A DNA stretch of 64,000 nt from Candidatus Kapaibacterium sp. (GCA_013414795.1 CP058732.1:794501-858500), one strand, 5' to 3'. Shown: positions 8,582 to 17,969, numbered from the stretch's first letter. The notes: a model not told the origin generated them from the sequence alone. Program-made: numbers and translations.

Positions 8582-10195
8582 TTACATCATAGAGAAGTCA
8601 ATGAAAGGCTCTTTCAAATCTACCATAGCGTTGACAACTAATTCAACAAGTCCGCCGTAATAAATACCAGACTTTTCTTTTGCACCATAATAATCGAGAA
8701 TATCCCTAATCTGACCTTTGCAGTTTGAACAAGGAGCACACACATATTTGGGGACTTCTGGACCAGGGGGTTCATCTTTAAATGCATCAAGAATCTGTTT
8801 AAACTTTTTACGACCACTGATGTGCATTCGCCAGTCGAGGAAATTGTAAGGGGTCATAACTGCAAAACCACTTCCGCCACCGCAACAATAATTTTCCACT
8901 CCGTGTGGTTCCATTTCACGGAATTTAGGAGCAAGATAGCGAAGAACCCTACGCTGTGGTTCAACAATCCCCATCAGTCGCACAATATTGCACGGATCGT
9001 GCAAAGTTACTGGGAAATTGTTCCTTTCTGGGTCGAATTTTATTTTTCCACTGAAAACAATTTGCTCAACCAAGGTCATCGCATTGATCGTCTTTATTTC
9101 GTTTCCGAATATTCTTTCTGCAATGATACCCATTGATTTGGACTCGTGACCGCATTCGCCCATAATAATTCCTTTGACGCCAAGTTTCTTTGCAATTTCA
9201 AAGTGCTTTTGGGCAACGCGGGCAAGTTGGAAGTCGTCGTACCAAACACCATAATTAACTCCATCGTAGCCAACAAGTTCACTTGAATAAGTCCACTTAA
9301 TCCCAGCGGCGTCCAGCAAAATTGCAAATGCGGCTGGGTTTTCTGGCCAGGATAGAAACTCGCCAGCATTATGGATAAGAAGATAATCCGCATTTGGTAC
9401 ATCCCATTTGGACTCTACCTTTATCCCCAGGCGTTCACTCAAATCCTCATCAATAAACGAAACGTTATCCTTGACAACCTCTGGGGTCATTCCAGTCGAA
9501 GAGCCAACCAAAAGTTGTTGCACTGTCCCTTTTTCGTGAAGTTCTTTTGCAGCAATCCCAAGTTCCTGGCTAAAAAGTTTTCTCAACTCGTGGGTAATAA
9601 GCCCATTGTCAATACCGATTGGACAGGCTTGCGCACATCTTCGGCAAATCGTACAACGATAACTTAACTCAATTAGTCGGGAAATCAGCGTCCAGTTTAG
9701 TTCTATGTCGCCAACCTGGAACTTTTTCAAAAGCGGGCTACCAGGTTTAACATATTTGAAATAAAGTCTTCGCAACACCTCGGCACGATAGGTTGGACGG
9801 TAAATTTCTTCGTAGCCACTTGCTTCAAAAATTGGGCATTCTTCGGCGCAAGTTTGACATTTAGCACAATGCTCCATTGTCAATAATAGAGGTTGCAGAA
9901 AAGTCCAATTATTTTCTTTGGAAAAAAGTTTGATTAACCCAGAAATGAACTTTTCGACAAGTTCCTGCTCTTCCTCTGGTGTTTTAGGTTTGGGAACTCC
10001 AACAGCAACGACACCGTCGAGTGAGTCATCAACTGCTTGTCGAGCAGATTCGCTCAATTTCTTGAAACCAGGCAAGTTTTCCAATTTGTCGTATGGCGGG
10101 GGAAGTTCAATTGTATTGTTTGGACCAACTTCCGCCAAAGGATAAATATTTGGATTGCTAATATCTGAAATTCTAACTTTTCTTTTCTCAGCCAT
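8582..10195 (-). CDS. dsrK: DsrK, HdrD-like iron-sulfur subunit of the DsrMK complex
   Basis: A 537-residue cytoplasmic protein. Seen: two 4Fe-4S motifs, CAKCQTCAEECP (near 110) and CTICRRCAQACP (near 180), and two CCG-type cysteine-rich segments (DPCNIVR...NYCCGGGSG and CAPCSNCKGQ) that hold the noncubane cluster in HdrB/HdrD. Known role: DsrK reduces the DsrC trisulfide with electrons from the membrane subunit DsrM. The start ATG at 10195 overlaps the dsrM end by 8 bp, so the two are coupled. dsrJ, dsrO and dsrP do not follow; a terminator does, which suggests a two-subunit DsrMK complex unless JOP lie elsewhere in the genome. Confidence 0.93.
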   Translation of the reverse strand: MAEKRKVRISDISNPNIYPLAEVGPNNTIELPPPYDKLENLPGFKKLSESARQAVDDSLDGVVAVGVPKPKTPEEEQELVEKFISGLIKLFSKENNWTFLQPLLLTMEHCAKCQTCAEECPIFEASGYEEIYRPTYRAEVLRRLYFKYVKPGSPLLKKFQVGDIELNWTLISRLIELSYRCTICRRCAQACPIGIDNGLITHELRKLFSQELGIAAKELHEKGTVQQLLVGSSTGMTPEVVKDNVSFIDEDLSERLGIKVESKWDVPNADYLLIHNAGEFLSWPENPAAFAILLDAAGIKWTYSSELVGYDGVNYGVWYDDFQLARVAQKHFEIAKKLGVKGIIMGECGHESKSMGIIAERIFGNEIKTINAMTLVEQIVFSGKIKFDPERNNFPVTLHDPCNIVRLMGIVEPQRRVLRYLAPKFREMEPHGVENYCCGGGSGFAVMTPYNFLDWRMHISGRKKFKQILDAFKDEPPGPEVPKYVCAPCSNCKGQIRDILDYYGAKEKSGIYYGGLVELVVNAMVDLKEPFIDFSMM

Positions 10196-11117
10196 TTTTG
10201 TTCTCCTTTATTGGTAATGGTGAAGTAGCGATAACGACCCAAGTTTTCCTACCGTCGGCACCAATGTGTGGTGCAGACCATTGAACTGGGAAATTCAATT
10301 GCTCCATTAAACGTTTTCGGATTTTGCTGTTTGGAAAGTTGGGCTCGTCGTCCCATCTGACTTTATGATAAGTAAAGTATTTCATAAAAAAGTGGGTCAT
10401 ATGTGTGAAAGGAAGATAAAACAAAAAGAAAGAAAGCAAATAAAGGTGAATGTAGCCTATGACGGGAATTTCTGGTAATGAAGAAAATGTGAAGGCGCTC
10501 TTATAAAATCCAAAAAATTCGCCAATAGCATTCTCGGAGTTTAGCAACCACACAAGGGAAGTAACATAAAGCATTCCTATTAAGAGAATATTGAAGTAAT
10601 GGCTTGGATTTGAATAAAGCCTTAGGTTTTCATCGAAAATCCTTTTGAACAACAAAACTATTGCTCCAATAATTCCCAAAATTGAAGCAAGCCAAAGAAG
10701 AATATTCAGAAATTGTGGGAACCAACTGGTTTGAAAATCCACATTATCTGGTGTAACCCCAAAAATTAAGCCCAAGAAAATTAAAAGAGTGGAAGCAATA
10801 TAGAGATAAAGAGCATAATGGAACGGAGCCGAGCCAAACCAAAGCGAACGATTGTGTTCCCAGACTCCTTTGAGTAGAACAATCTCTTGAAACATTGTCC
10901 AAAGTTCACCAAGCAAGTCTTTTTTTAGGGGTTTGGTCCACCATTCAAATTCTTCAAGATATGAGCCACCGTAATGGGCTTTTCCTTTCTCGTGGGCAAC
11001 GGGGTACAGTTCCCAACGAAGATGGACGGGCGCAGTTGCAATTTTAATCGCTTTACTAATAACGAGTATCAAGAAGATAACTAATCCAAAATAGAAGGCA
11101 AAGTGTAAAAATTCCAT
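10188..11117 (-). CDS. dsrM: DsrM, membrane cytochrome b subunit (NarI-like)
   Basis: A 309-residue membrane protein with about five to six hydrophobic segments. Histidines inside them (HYALYLYIAS, GYIHLYLLSFF, FTHMTHFF) are candidate heme b ligands as in NarI/HdrE proteins. Known role: quinol oxidation or quinone exchange and electron delivery to DsrK. The loop before the second helix (GKAHYGGSYLEEFEWW, KGVWEHNRSLW) is cytoplasmic by charge. It reads directly into dsrK. The 139-bp gap before it, after dsrC, holds two hairpins and is the largest gap in the dsrA-to-dsrK part of the island. Confidence 0.9.
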   Translation of the reverse strand: MEFLHFAFYFGLVIFLILVISKAIKIATAPVHLRWELYPVAHEKGKAHYGGSYLEEFEWWTKPLKKDLLGELWTMFQEIVLLKGVWEHNRSLWFGSAPFHYALYLYIASTLLIFLGLIFGVTPDNVDFQTSWFPQFLNILLWLASILGIIGAIVLLFKRIFDENLRLYSNPSHYFNILLIGMLYVTSLVWLLNSENAIGEFFGFYKSAFTFSSLPEIPVIGYIHLYLLSFFLFYLPFTHMTHFFMKYFTYHKVRWDDEPNFPNSKIRKRLMEQLNFPVQWSAPHIGADGRKTWVVIATSPLPIKENKNG

Positions 11118-11118
11118 A

Positions 11119-11250
11119 ATTACTCCATAGCTTTTTCAAAACTAACTTTTGAAGGAATAAGCCTGCAAAAATTAGTTTTGACGATATTTCGCAATCATAT
11201 TCGAAACAAGGAACCCATCAACTGGATTCCTTGTTTCGATGTAAAGTCAA
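11119..11250 (-). promoter_or_regulatory. dsrC-dsrM intercistronic region with two hairpins
   Basis: In the minus-strand RNA the first hairpin is a perfect 12-bp stem (CGAAACAAGGAA, 11202-11213, with 11227-11238). The second is a weaker 9-bp helix, CAAAACTAA...TTAGTTTTG, just before the dsrM ribosome site. Neither has a clean U-tract. They may limit read-through or protect the 3' end of the dsrC message, giving more DsrC than DsrMK; this is inference. Confidence 0.55.
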
Positions 11251-11256
11251 AGAACA

Positions 11257-11574
11257 TTACACACATCCAGTAGGCTTTGCAAGTCCAGCAACTTTACAGG
11301 CGCCTTTCGCTGGTCCCGATGGGAACAAGTCGTAAATTTGCTTCAAGGTAAAGCCAGTTTCCTTGCACAATTTACGAATCATCGGAGCAATACCATATTG
11401 TTTGTAATAATCGCGGAGATAGTTGATAACTTTCCAATGGTCTGCTGTCAACTCTGTGATCCCTTCTGTTGAAGCAAGAGCAAGAGCAACTCGCTCGTTC
11501 CACTCGTCGGGATTCGCCATAAAGCCGTCTTCGTCGACTTCGATTTTAATTTCGTTCCATTCAAATACTGGCAT
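11257..11574 (-). CDS. dsrC: DsrC, sulfur-carrier substrate protein of DsrAB
   Basis: A 105-residue protein from the ATG at 11574, the usual DsrC length; an ATG four codons upstream (11586) is possible. The start MPVFEW...VDEDGF aligns with the DsrC N-terminus. The C-terminal arm has both redox cysteines: C104 is the penultimate residue and C93 lies 11 residues before it (GACKVAGLAKPTGCV). Both are needed to carry sulfite-derived sulfur as a trisulfide between DsrAB and DsrK, so this is a true DsrC and not a TusE or single-cysteine relative. It lies between dsrL and dsrM and is followed by a strong hairpin. Confidence 0.96.
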   Translation of the reverse strand: MPVFEWNEIKIEVDEDGFMANPDEWNERVALALASTEGITELTADHWKVINYLRDYYKQYGIAPMIRKLCKETGFTLKQIYDLFPSGPAKGACKVAGLAKPTGCV

Positions 11575-11620
11575 TTTAACACCCATTATTAATTAAACAT
11601 ACTACCAAATACGCTATTTA

Positions 11621-13375
11621 TCATCCAGTGTAGATGACCTTTCCAGTTTCTGGGTCTCGCGGAGCAATTTGTCCCGTGAATGGATCCTTCATTTCAATGT
11701 ATCCGCAAGGACACGCCTCGGCACATTTATTACATCCTTTGCAAAGTTCAAGTTTAAATGTATATGTTTGGAAACGCTGTATCGGTCGGTGAATGACTTG
11801 GTCCTGGCAAATACTCCAACAAGTTCCGCAATCGAAGCAAGAACCACAACTCATACATCTTCGGGCTTCGTCTATAACTTGCTCTTCGGTCAATGTGCAA
11901 GTGATTTCCTTTTCCATCTGCGCCAGCCGTTCATCGGGAGGCAAACGCAAGGCTTCGTTTCTATATTTTTCAGTATAGTATGTAAATACAATCCTATCCT
12001 TTGTAGCAATTGGATAAGAAAGTTCGGGATCCTTTTCAATTGGTATACCTCGGAAAGTGCTGTGTATTGTTTCCGCAGCCATTCGACCCTGGTAAATTGC
12101 AATAGTAACCAAGCCAAGTTCAAGATCGTCACCACCAGAAAAAACTTTTGGGTCTTTAACTGAACGGAAGTTTTCGTCCACCTTAATCCAATCTTTTCCT
12201 TCACGCAAATGCTCCAATCCATAGAAGTCAGGTTCTTGACTGATTGCGGAAATAATCGTATCGCATTCGAAAATTTCTTCTGCTCCTTCTATAGGAACTG
12301 GCCTTCTTCTACCAGATTCATCTGGTTCGCCAAGTTGCATTTTCTGGCATTTAATTGCTTTCACCTTCTCGCCGTCAAGAATTAATTCTTTCGGTGCTAC
12401 GAGGAAAACGAAATTGACACCTTCTTCCTCGGCACCAACAATCTCTTCTTCTATTGCTGGCATTTCATTGCGTGTTCTTCGATACAGTATTGTCACATCA
12501 GCACCAAGTCGGCGAGAAACTCGCGCTGCGTCGATTGCAGTATCGCCACCACCGATTACCAGCACTTTCTTCCCAACATCTACTTTTCTGCCAGAATTAA
12601 CCATATTAAGAAATTCGGTTCCAGTGAAAACGTTCGGAGCATCTTCGCCAGGCAAACCAAGGTTCTTTCCTTTATGCGCCCCAATACCAACAAAGACTGC
12701 ATCATATTTTTCGCGTATTTCTTGGTAGGGGATATCGCGCCCGACTGCCACATTGCATTTAATTTCAACGCCGAGATCGACAATCCTTTGAATCTCAGCA
12801 TCGAGGACATCTTCGGGAAGTCTATATTTTGGAATACCATATCGAAGCATTCCACCAGGTTTGCTAAATGCTTCAAAGACAGTTACAGAATAACCTCGAC
12901 GAGCAAGTTGATAGGCGCACGACAGCCCCGCTGGTCCAGCTCCAATTACTGCAATCTTTTCGGGATATTTCTCTTCGGTTAACTTGGGAAGCGGGAATTT
13001 GTGCTTTAAGGCATAGTCGCCAATAAATCTTTCAACTCCGTGTATATTCAAAGAACCATCTTTATATTGTCGATTGCAATTCTCCTCGCAAGGATGGGGA
13101 CAAACTCGACCACAAACCGCGGGGAATGGGTTACGTTCCGCAAGAATCTCAAAAGCAAGTCGATAGGATTCATCATATGTTCTGCCGCGATCTTCCGTTT
13201 GTGCAATTGCAAGCAAAACCTCTCTGATTTTCGTAGCGTTTGGGCAACCAGAGCGACAGGGGGCAAGTTTGGGAACATGCGTTGGACGAAGCGGTGAAGT
13301 TTCGACCCCAGATGTTCCGGTGCTTGTTCCCCTTATTTTTCCAAGCGGTTTTTTATCTTTTTTTACAAGTCCCAT
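11621..13375 (-). CDS. dsrL: DsrL, NAD(P)H-linked iron-sulfur flavoprotein
   Basis: A 584-residue protein of the glutamate-synthase-small-subunit type. Seen: an N-terminal cysteine region (APCRSGCP, CGRVCPHPCEENC), an FAD Rossmann site VIGAGPAGLSCAYQ (~145), a second nucleotide site VLVIGGGDTAIDAAR (~270) for NAD(P)H, a cysteine-rich segment CMSCGSCFDCGTC (~516), and a C-terminal ferredoxin motif CKGCNKCAEACPCGY (~545). DsrL exchanges electrons between NAD(P)H and DsrAB. It is best known from sulfur oxidisers, where it works in reverse, but a DsrL-2 group occurs in sulfur/sulfate reducers. Presence with DsrD here points to the latter. ATG at 13375 follows a GGGG-type ribosome site. Confidence 0.92.
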   Translation of the reverse strand: MGLVKKDKKPLGKIRGTSTGTSGVETSPLRPTHVPKLAPCRSGCPNATKIREVLLAIAQTEDRGRTYDESYRLAFEILAERNPFPAVCGRVCPHPCEENCNRQYKDGSLNIHGVERFIGDYALKHKFPLPKLTEEKYPEKIAVIGAGPAGLSCAYQLARRGYSVTVFEAFSKPGGMLRYGIPKYRLPEDVLDAEIQRIVDLGVEIKCNVAVGRDIPYQEIREKYDAVFVGIGAHKGKNLGLPGEDAPNVFTGTEFLNMVNSGRKVDVGKKVLVIGGGDTAIDAARVSRRLGADVTILYRRTRNEMPAIEEEIVGAEEEGVNFVFLVAPKELILDGEKVKAIKCQKMQLGEPDESGRRRPVPIEGAEEIFECDTIISAISQEPDFYGLEHLREGKDWIKVDENFRSVKDPKVFSGGDDLELGLVTIAIYQGRMAAETIHSTFRGIPIEKDPELSYPIATKDRIVFTYYTEKYRNEALRLPPDERLAQMEKEITCTLTEEQVIDEARRCMSCGSCFDCGTCWSICQDQVIHRPIQRFQTYTFKLELCKGCNKCAEACPCGYIEMKDPFTGQIAPRDPETGKVIYTG

Positions 13376-13408
13376 TTCCGCACCCCTTTAATTTGTTTAA
13401 CAATAAAA

Positions 13409-13846
13409 TTAGTAACCACCGTACGGGTACATTCCTTGTTTAATCTTATTCATTTCCTCAAGTAAATTGTCGTGTTTGGTTTCATCATAAAGTAAATATT
13501 CAAGTAGATATTTAGCAATTGGGGATTTAACATCTTGCAATGCTTCCTTTGCAAGTGCAATAGTTTTCTTTTCGACCTCGTCGTGTTCTTCAACAAGAGA
13601 CCAGAATGCTGCCAATTCTTCTGGATTCATTGTAATTGGTTGCTTTTCGAAATGGTCAATGAGTAGTTGTTGGGTTCGCCGGTGCATAACTGAATCTTGA
13701 CGAATAATTTCCATCACCAAGTGAACCAAGGGATTATCGGTTTTCTTGATAATTTCAGTAGTATTTTTGATAGAGGCGTCTTCGATCTTTTGCCATCTTT
13801 TCAAAAGATCGACTAATTTTTCGATTAATTCTTTCTGTGTTGCCAT
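13409..13846 (-). CDS. Ferritin-like four-helix protein in the dsr cluster
   Basis: A 145-residue, almost wholly helical protein. Acidic and histidine residues are spaced as in ferritin-like or rubrerythrin-like diiron bundles: E18 and E25 in helix 1, ExxR..SVMHRR in helix 2, EEHDEVEKK in helix 3, and YDETKHDNLLEEM in helix 4. The ATG at 13846 is chosen because AAGGAG lies 9 nt upstream; a TTG eight codons earlier lacks such a site. It is soluble and has no cysteine motif. Its place between dsrN and dsrL suggests oxidative-stress or iron-handling support for the iron-sulfur/siroheme enzymes, but no function can be shown. Confidence 0.7.
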   Translation of the reverse strand: MATQKELIEKLVDLLKRWQKIEDASIKNTTEIIKKTDNPLVHLVMEIIRQDSVMHRRTQQLLIDHFEKQPITMNPEELAAFWSLVEEHDEVEKKTIALAKEALQDVKSPIAKYLLEYLLYDETKHDNLLEEMNKIKQGMYPYGGY

Positions 13847-13893
13847 TTTTTGTTTCTCCTTAATTGACAAAATAAAATTAATAACATTTAAAA

Positions 13894-15303
13894 CTACAAA
13901 GCAATATTAATCGAATTTTTGTGTATTGATTTGTTTTTATTAAAACAAAGTTCAACGAAATTCTTTGCCCATTGGGGGCAACCGTTTGTGTGTAAATGAA
14001 CATAGGAGGCAAATGTATTTCCTTTCACAATTCCATCGCGACTTTCCCAACATCCAACTCCACGAGTAACTTTAATAGTTGTTGGAATTTCACTTTTTTT
14101 CTCGCTAATGAATGAGTAGTGGAATTCGTGCCCTCGAATGTATGTGCCAACATCGAAAAATGGATTCGCCGTGTCGACAATTCCTTCAAAATATCCGTGG
14201 CCAACCGGTTTTTTGCTCATTGAAATTTTAATAGGAAGTATCCCACTCATCTCGAAATTACCACCGAATTCAAGTTCTTCGGCAAGATAAATTAGACCAC
14301 CGCATTCTGCAAAAACTGGTAGCCCATTCTCAACCTTAGTCTTGAAATCTTCGATAAACTCTCTGTTCTCCGACAATGACTTGGCGTTTGTTTCTGGGAA
14401 CCCACCCCCAATGTAAATCCCATCTACATTCGGCACGGATTTATCACTCATTGGAGAAATGGGAACAAGTTCAGCACCCAATTGTTCCAAGGCTTCAAGA
14501 TTTTCTTTGTAATAGAAACAGAAGGCACTGTCCCAAAAGTAACCAATTCTAACAACTTTATTTTTTGGGGTGCTTTTTTGGGGAATCGTAGAAACATAGA
14601 TGTCGTTTGAATTATTTGCAATTTTGATGATTTGGTCAAAATCAACATAATCTTCGACAATTTGGCGAGCAGTATCAATTGCCTCTCGATATGAAGCGAA
14701 CTCGTAGGGAGTTGTAAGCCCAAGATGGCGCGACGGGAACAAAAGTTTATCCGACAATCTAGGAATAGCACCGATTACAGGAATTCCAGCAATATCTACA
14801 ATTGATTTAGAAATTATTTCCTTATGCCTTTTGCCAGAATAGTTATTAATAATTACACCAGCAATATTTAAACCAATGTCAAAATATTTTACTCCCCAAA
14901 GAATTACGCCAATCGTTCTGGTTACCTTTTGTACATTGACCACAAGGATAATAGGACAATCCAAAATTTTTGCAAGTTCAGCAGTGCTATGCGAACCATT
15001 TTCGTCGAAACCATCATACAAGCCACGGTTCCCTTCGATAATTGATATTCCGCTACTATTTGAGTTAATTAAAAAAGATTCCAAAATGGAAGCTTTGCCC
15101 ATTATGAAAGTATCAAGATTTCGTGCTGTCGACCCAGAAGCCAACGATAGCCACATCGGGTCGATGTAATCGGGTCCTTTTTTGAAAGGGAAAACCTCAT
15201 AGCCAAGACTTTTTATTTTAGAAGTTAAGCCAACAGAAACAAGTGTTTTACCACTATCACCCGATAAGCCAGCAACAATAAATCTCGGTCTTTTGATGTT
15301 CAT
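13894..15303 (-). CDS. dsrN: DsrN, cobyrinate a,c-diamide synthase-like siroheme amidase
   Basis: A 469-residue CbiA/CobB-family protein. Seen: the N-terminal P-loop-like GLSGDSGKTLVSVGL, then KKGPDYIDP, EGNRGLYDGFDE and, in the C-terminal type-1 glutamine amidotransferase domain, the nucleophile cysteine in FAECGGLIYL (~330) with a later histidine in YIRGHEFHYS. In dsr clusters this paralogue (DsrN) converts siroheme to siroamide for DsrAB. The context is typical, immediately after dsrAB-dsrD. A cobalamin role cannot be ruled out from sequence alone. A hairpin separates it from dsrD. Confidence 0.9.
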   Translation of the reverse strand: MNIKRPRFIVAGLSGDSGKTLVSVGLTSKIKSLGYEVFPFKKGPDYIDPMWLSLASGSTARNLDTFIMGKASILESFLINSNSSGISIIEGNRGLYDGFDENGSHSTAELAKILDCPIILVVNVQKVTRTIGVILWGVKYFDIGLNIAGVIINNYSGKRHKEIISKSIVDIAGIPVIGAIPRLSDKLLFPSRHLGLTTPYEFASYREAIDTARQIVEDYVDFDQIIKIANNSNDIYVSTIPQKSTPKNKVVRIGYFWDSAFCFYYKENLEALEQLGAELVPISPMSDKSVPNVDGIYIGGGFPETNAKSLSENREFIEDFKTKVENGLPVFAECGGLIYLAEELEFGGNFEMSGILPIKISMSKKPVGHGYFEGIVDTANPFFDVGTYIRGHEFHYSFISEKKSEIPTTIKVTRGVGCWESRDGIVKGNTFASYVHLHTNGCPQWAKNFVELCFNKNKSIHKNSINIAL

Positions 15304-15325
15304 TCGACACCTTTAATAAATCAAA

Positions 15326-15349
15326 CGGGCTCCCCAAAAGGAGAGCCCG
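15326..15349 (-). promoter_or_regulatory. Intercistronic hairpin between dsrD and dsrN
   Basis: CGGGCTC (326-332) and GAGCCCG (343-349) enclose an inner CC/GG pair and an A4/T4 loop, with one mismatch. The minus-strand RNA continues GTTTGATTTATT, which is only mildly U-rich. It is likely a partial terminator or RNA-stability element setting dsrABD above dsrN expression. Confidence 0.6.
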
Positions 15350-15359
15350 AGAAGCAAAA

Positions 15360-15614
15360 TCAATCGTTTTGGGCTCCCTCTTTGTGAGGGATTTCGAGGA
15401 AGCTACCTCCAAAATAAGTGTAAACAAGGCGACCCGAGTTCACAAGTTCTTTTATCGCTTCTTTGCAAATATTTTTATCGCAACGGTCTTCGCCAAACAA
15501 TTCGATTGCTGCTTTTTGCAAATCGGTTGCCTTCCACTTTTTCATTCCCATCGTATCTTTTACCATTTTATACATCGCTTCGGCAACTTCCTCGACAGTT
15601 ACTTTTTCAGCCAT
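15360..15614 (-). CDS. dsrD: DsrD, winged-helix activator of dissimilatory sulfite reductase
   Basis: An 84-residue protein of normal DsrD size. The pattern EAMYKMVKD...KWKATDLQKAA...LVNSGRLVYTYFGGS matches the DsrD winged-helix fold, in which the GRL-Y-YFGGS wing is conserved. DsrD has been shown in a model sulfate reducer to stimulate DsrAB activity, and it is widely used as a marker of the reductive direction. ATG at 15614 follows AGGAGG. It lies 8 bp after dsrB, so it shares that message. Confidence 0.95.
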   Translation of the reverse strand: MAEKVTVEEVAEAMYKMVKDTMGMKKWKATDLQKAAIELFGEDRCDKNICKEAIKELVNSGRLVYTYFGGSFLEIPHKEGAQND

Positions 15615-15622
15615 AACTCCTC

Positions 15623-16705
15623 CTAATATGTCAAATGAACAGAAGTCTTGTATGTTAGTCCAGCATGCTTGAAGTCGTCTATGTGTTGCTTAGTAAACTC
15701 AATTCCAGTTAATTTAAAGAACTTGGGCCAGCCGATTCTTTCAATCCATTCGCCAACACGTTCGTGTTTGTGTGCATTTGCTGCCCAAACTTCAACGATT
15801 TTCTTAACTGTTTCAACAACTTCGGGCCAGCGAGGTGGATTGTTAGGTAGATATGGTACAGCAAGTTTCGAGAACATCGGCTCTGTTCTTGCATTGGAAA
15901 CTTTTCCACCAACCCAAATGGAAATACCATCTGTTTGAGCGTTGTTCAATGGCATTGCTGGGCATACAGTATAACAGTTGGCGCAATACATACATTTCTC
16001 TTCGTCAACTTCTACACTTGGTTTACCTTGATAGGTCGATGGTCTAATTGCAGCAGTCGGGCACGAAGCAACAACATTCGGAATTTCGCATACCTTTGGC
16101 AACAACTCGTGATTAACTTTCGGTGGTCTTGTATGAATACCAAGAATAGCAATATCGGAGCAATGTACAGCCCCGCACATATTCAAACAGCAAGCAAGAG
16201 CCAACCGAATCTTTGCTGGCAATTTCATTGTCTTGAAATAATCAATCAATTCGTCCATTACTGCTTTAACAACACCAGAAGCGTCGGTAGCAGACGAGTG
16301 ACAGTGTATCCATCCCTGGGTATGGACCATACTCGATATAGCATTGCCAGTTCCACCAACTGGATGTCCGATAGATTCAAGTTCTTGAATCAAAGGATCT
16401 ATCTTCGATGGGTCTGTTAGTAAAAATTCAACATTATGTCGAGAGGTAAATCTTAAATAACCATCGGAATATTTTTCTGCCAATTCAGCAAATTTTCGAA
16501 TTTTAGAAGTACTCAAAAGTCTTGGGGACGCAGCCCTAACTGTGTATAATTTAGCGCCCGTCTCCGATGTATGAACAATTACGCCGGGACGGGGAATTTC
16601 GTGATATTTCCATTTGCCATAGTTTTCTTTGATAATCGGGGGCAAGAACTTTTCGTAATGCGGTGGTCCAATGTCTGTTATTCTTTTGGGTGCTGTTTCT
16701 GCCAT
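15623..16705 (-). CDS. dsrB: Dissimilatory sulfite reductase beta subunit
   Basis: A 360-residue DsrB. Seen: a siroheme-[4Fe-4S] binding set C135 ([11 protein letters not shown]), C172, C173 and C177 (CCLNMC), and a ferredoxin insert [12 protein letters not shown] (C238-C248) with C215 in [10 protein letters not shown]. All cluster ligands expected for a catalytically active subunit are present, including the double-cysteine motif. ATG at 16705 is chosen because GGAAGGAG precedes it; the upstream TTG frame extension is rejected. It works as an alpha2beta2 enzyme with DsrA in the cytoplasm, reducing sulfite to the DsrC trisulfide. Confidence 0.97.
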   Translation of the reverse strand: MAETAPKRITDIGPPHYEKFLPPIIKENYGKWKYHEIPRPGVIVHTSETGAKLYTVRAASPRLLSTSKIRKFAELAEKYSDGYLRFTSRHNVEFLLTDPSKIDPLIQELESIGHPVGGTGNAISSMVHTQGWIHCHSSATDASGVVKAVMDELIDYFKTMKLPAKIRLALACCLNMCGAVHCSDIAILGIHTRPPKVNHELLPKVCEIPNVVASCPTAAIRPSTYQGKPSVEVDEEKCMYCANCYTVCPAMPLNNAQTDGISIWVGGKVSNARTEPMFSKLAVPYLPNNPPRWPEVVETVKKIVEVWAANAHKHERVGEWIERIGWPKFFKLTGIEFTKQHIDDFKHAGLTYKTSVHLTY

Positions 16706-16742
16706 TTTTTTCTCCTTCCTTTTATTTAACAAAATTAATAAA

Positions 16743-17942
16743 TTATTCTTCTTCTAAATAATTTTCATAAAATACATAAGGATTGGTTCTTGGATGGCGT
16801 ATCATTTCGGGTTGTGGATCGAGTCCAACTGCTTCGAGGAAATTACCCAATCCAACACGTTGGACAAATTCGCCAATTCGTTCGCGGTTCTTTCCTTCTT
16901 CGATCCAGGGTTCAAGTATTGCATCAATTAATTCAACAATGTCGTTAAACGATTCTTCGTCGTCGAGTTTCACGAATGGAACAATGACAGAAGACAAGAT
17001 AGCCCCCTCGACTATTGGAGCCTTTGAACCAAGGAGAATCACAGCGCCACGATCCTTGCCCGGTGCAAGTGCCTTTGGCATTACATTTATACAATGCATA
17101 CAATGTCGGCAACTACTGTTGTCAATCTTCAATTCGTTACCATCCCATTCAATGCATTTACCGGGACATAATGCTACAACCTCCTTTACAATGTCTACAC
17201 CATTTTTTGCATACTCGCGGACCATTTCCTGGTCAATTTGAATTTCATCGCGCCAGGTTCCAATAATAGAGAAGTCGGCTCGGGCAACAGATGCAACACA
17301 ATCATTTGGACAACCAGAACATTTAATCTTAAACTTATATGGGAAGGCTGGTCGATGAATTTCGTCTTGATAATGTTGCGTTAAAAAGTAAGTAAGTTTC
17401 ATTGTATCGTAGCAAGCCCACTCGCAGCGAGCCATACCACAGCAACAACTTGGAGTACGAATGTCGGAACCAGAACCGCCAAGGTCGAAGCCCGCTTGTG
17501 TCAACTCGGCAAAAGTGGGTTCCAACTCCTCTGTCCTCGTTCCCAAGAAAATTATATCACCAGTGGAGCCGTGGAAATTTGTCAAACCAGAACCGTGCCT
17601 GTCCCAGATATCTGCAAGAGTGCGAAGCGCTTCGGCTGTGTAGAACCAGCCAGCAGGTTGATTGACACGCATCGTATGGAAGTGAGAAACATTTGGAAAT
17701 TCTTCGGGCAAGTCAGTATAGCGTCCAATAACCCCACCGCCATAGCCCATAACACCAACGATACCGCCGTGTTTCCAATGGCCAATTTTCTCGCGATAAG
17801 ACCTTTCGAGCAAGCCTAAAAGGTCGTTTGCCATTGGATTCCATTCAGCAGCAGCCTTGATTTCTTTAACGAAACTGGGCCAGGGTCCTTTCTCCAATTC
17901 GTCCAAAAGTGGGGTTTCGTACTTTTTCATTTGTTCTGCCAT
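16743..17942 (-). CDS. dsrA: Dissimilatory sulfite reductase alpha subunit
   Basis: A 399-residue DsrA, somewhat shorter than deltaproteobacterial forms. Seen: the cysteine-rich segment [13 protein letters not shown] (C166-C177), the second siroheme-cluster segment CSGCPNDC (C208-C215) and a ferredoxin domain with CPGKC and CRHCMHC (C259-C284). ATG at 17942 follows AAGGAG. The 37-bp spacing to dsrB and shared strand show one operon. The gene follows qmoC rather than starting a separate dsr transcript, linking APS and sulfite reduction at the transcript level. Whether this is a bacterial reductive-type lineage would need a tree; DsrD next to it supports that. Confidence 0.97.
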   Translation of the reverse strand: MAEQMKKYETPLLDELEKGPWPSFVKEIKAAAEWNPMANDLLGLLERSYREKIGHWKHGGIVGVMGYGGGVIGRYTDLPEEFPNVSHFHTMRVNQPAGWFYTAEALRTLADIWDRHGSGLTNFHGSTGDIIFLGTRTEELEPTFAELTQAGFDLGGSGSDIRTPSCCCGMARCEWACYDTMKLTYFLTQHYQDEIHRPAFPYKFKIKCSGCPNDCVASVARADFSIIGTWRDEIQIDQEMVREYAKNGVDIVKEVVALCPGKCIEWDGNELKIDNSSCRHCMHCINVMPKALAPGKDRGAVILLGSKAPIVEGAILSSVIVPFVKLDDEESFNDIVELIDAILEPWIEEGKNRERIGEFVQRVGLGNFLEAVGLDPQPEMIRHPRTNPYVFYENYLEEE

Positions 17943-17969
17943 TTCAACTCCTTTAAAAAATGAACATAA

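Noticed and set aside
16724-16740. TAATTTTG between dsrA and dsrB as an internal promoter
   Set aside because: No upstream TTG at the right distance, the gap is 37 bp, and the box overlaps the area just before the dsrB ribosome site.
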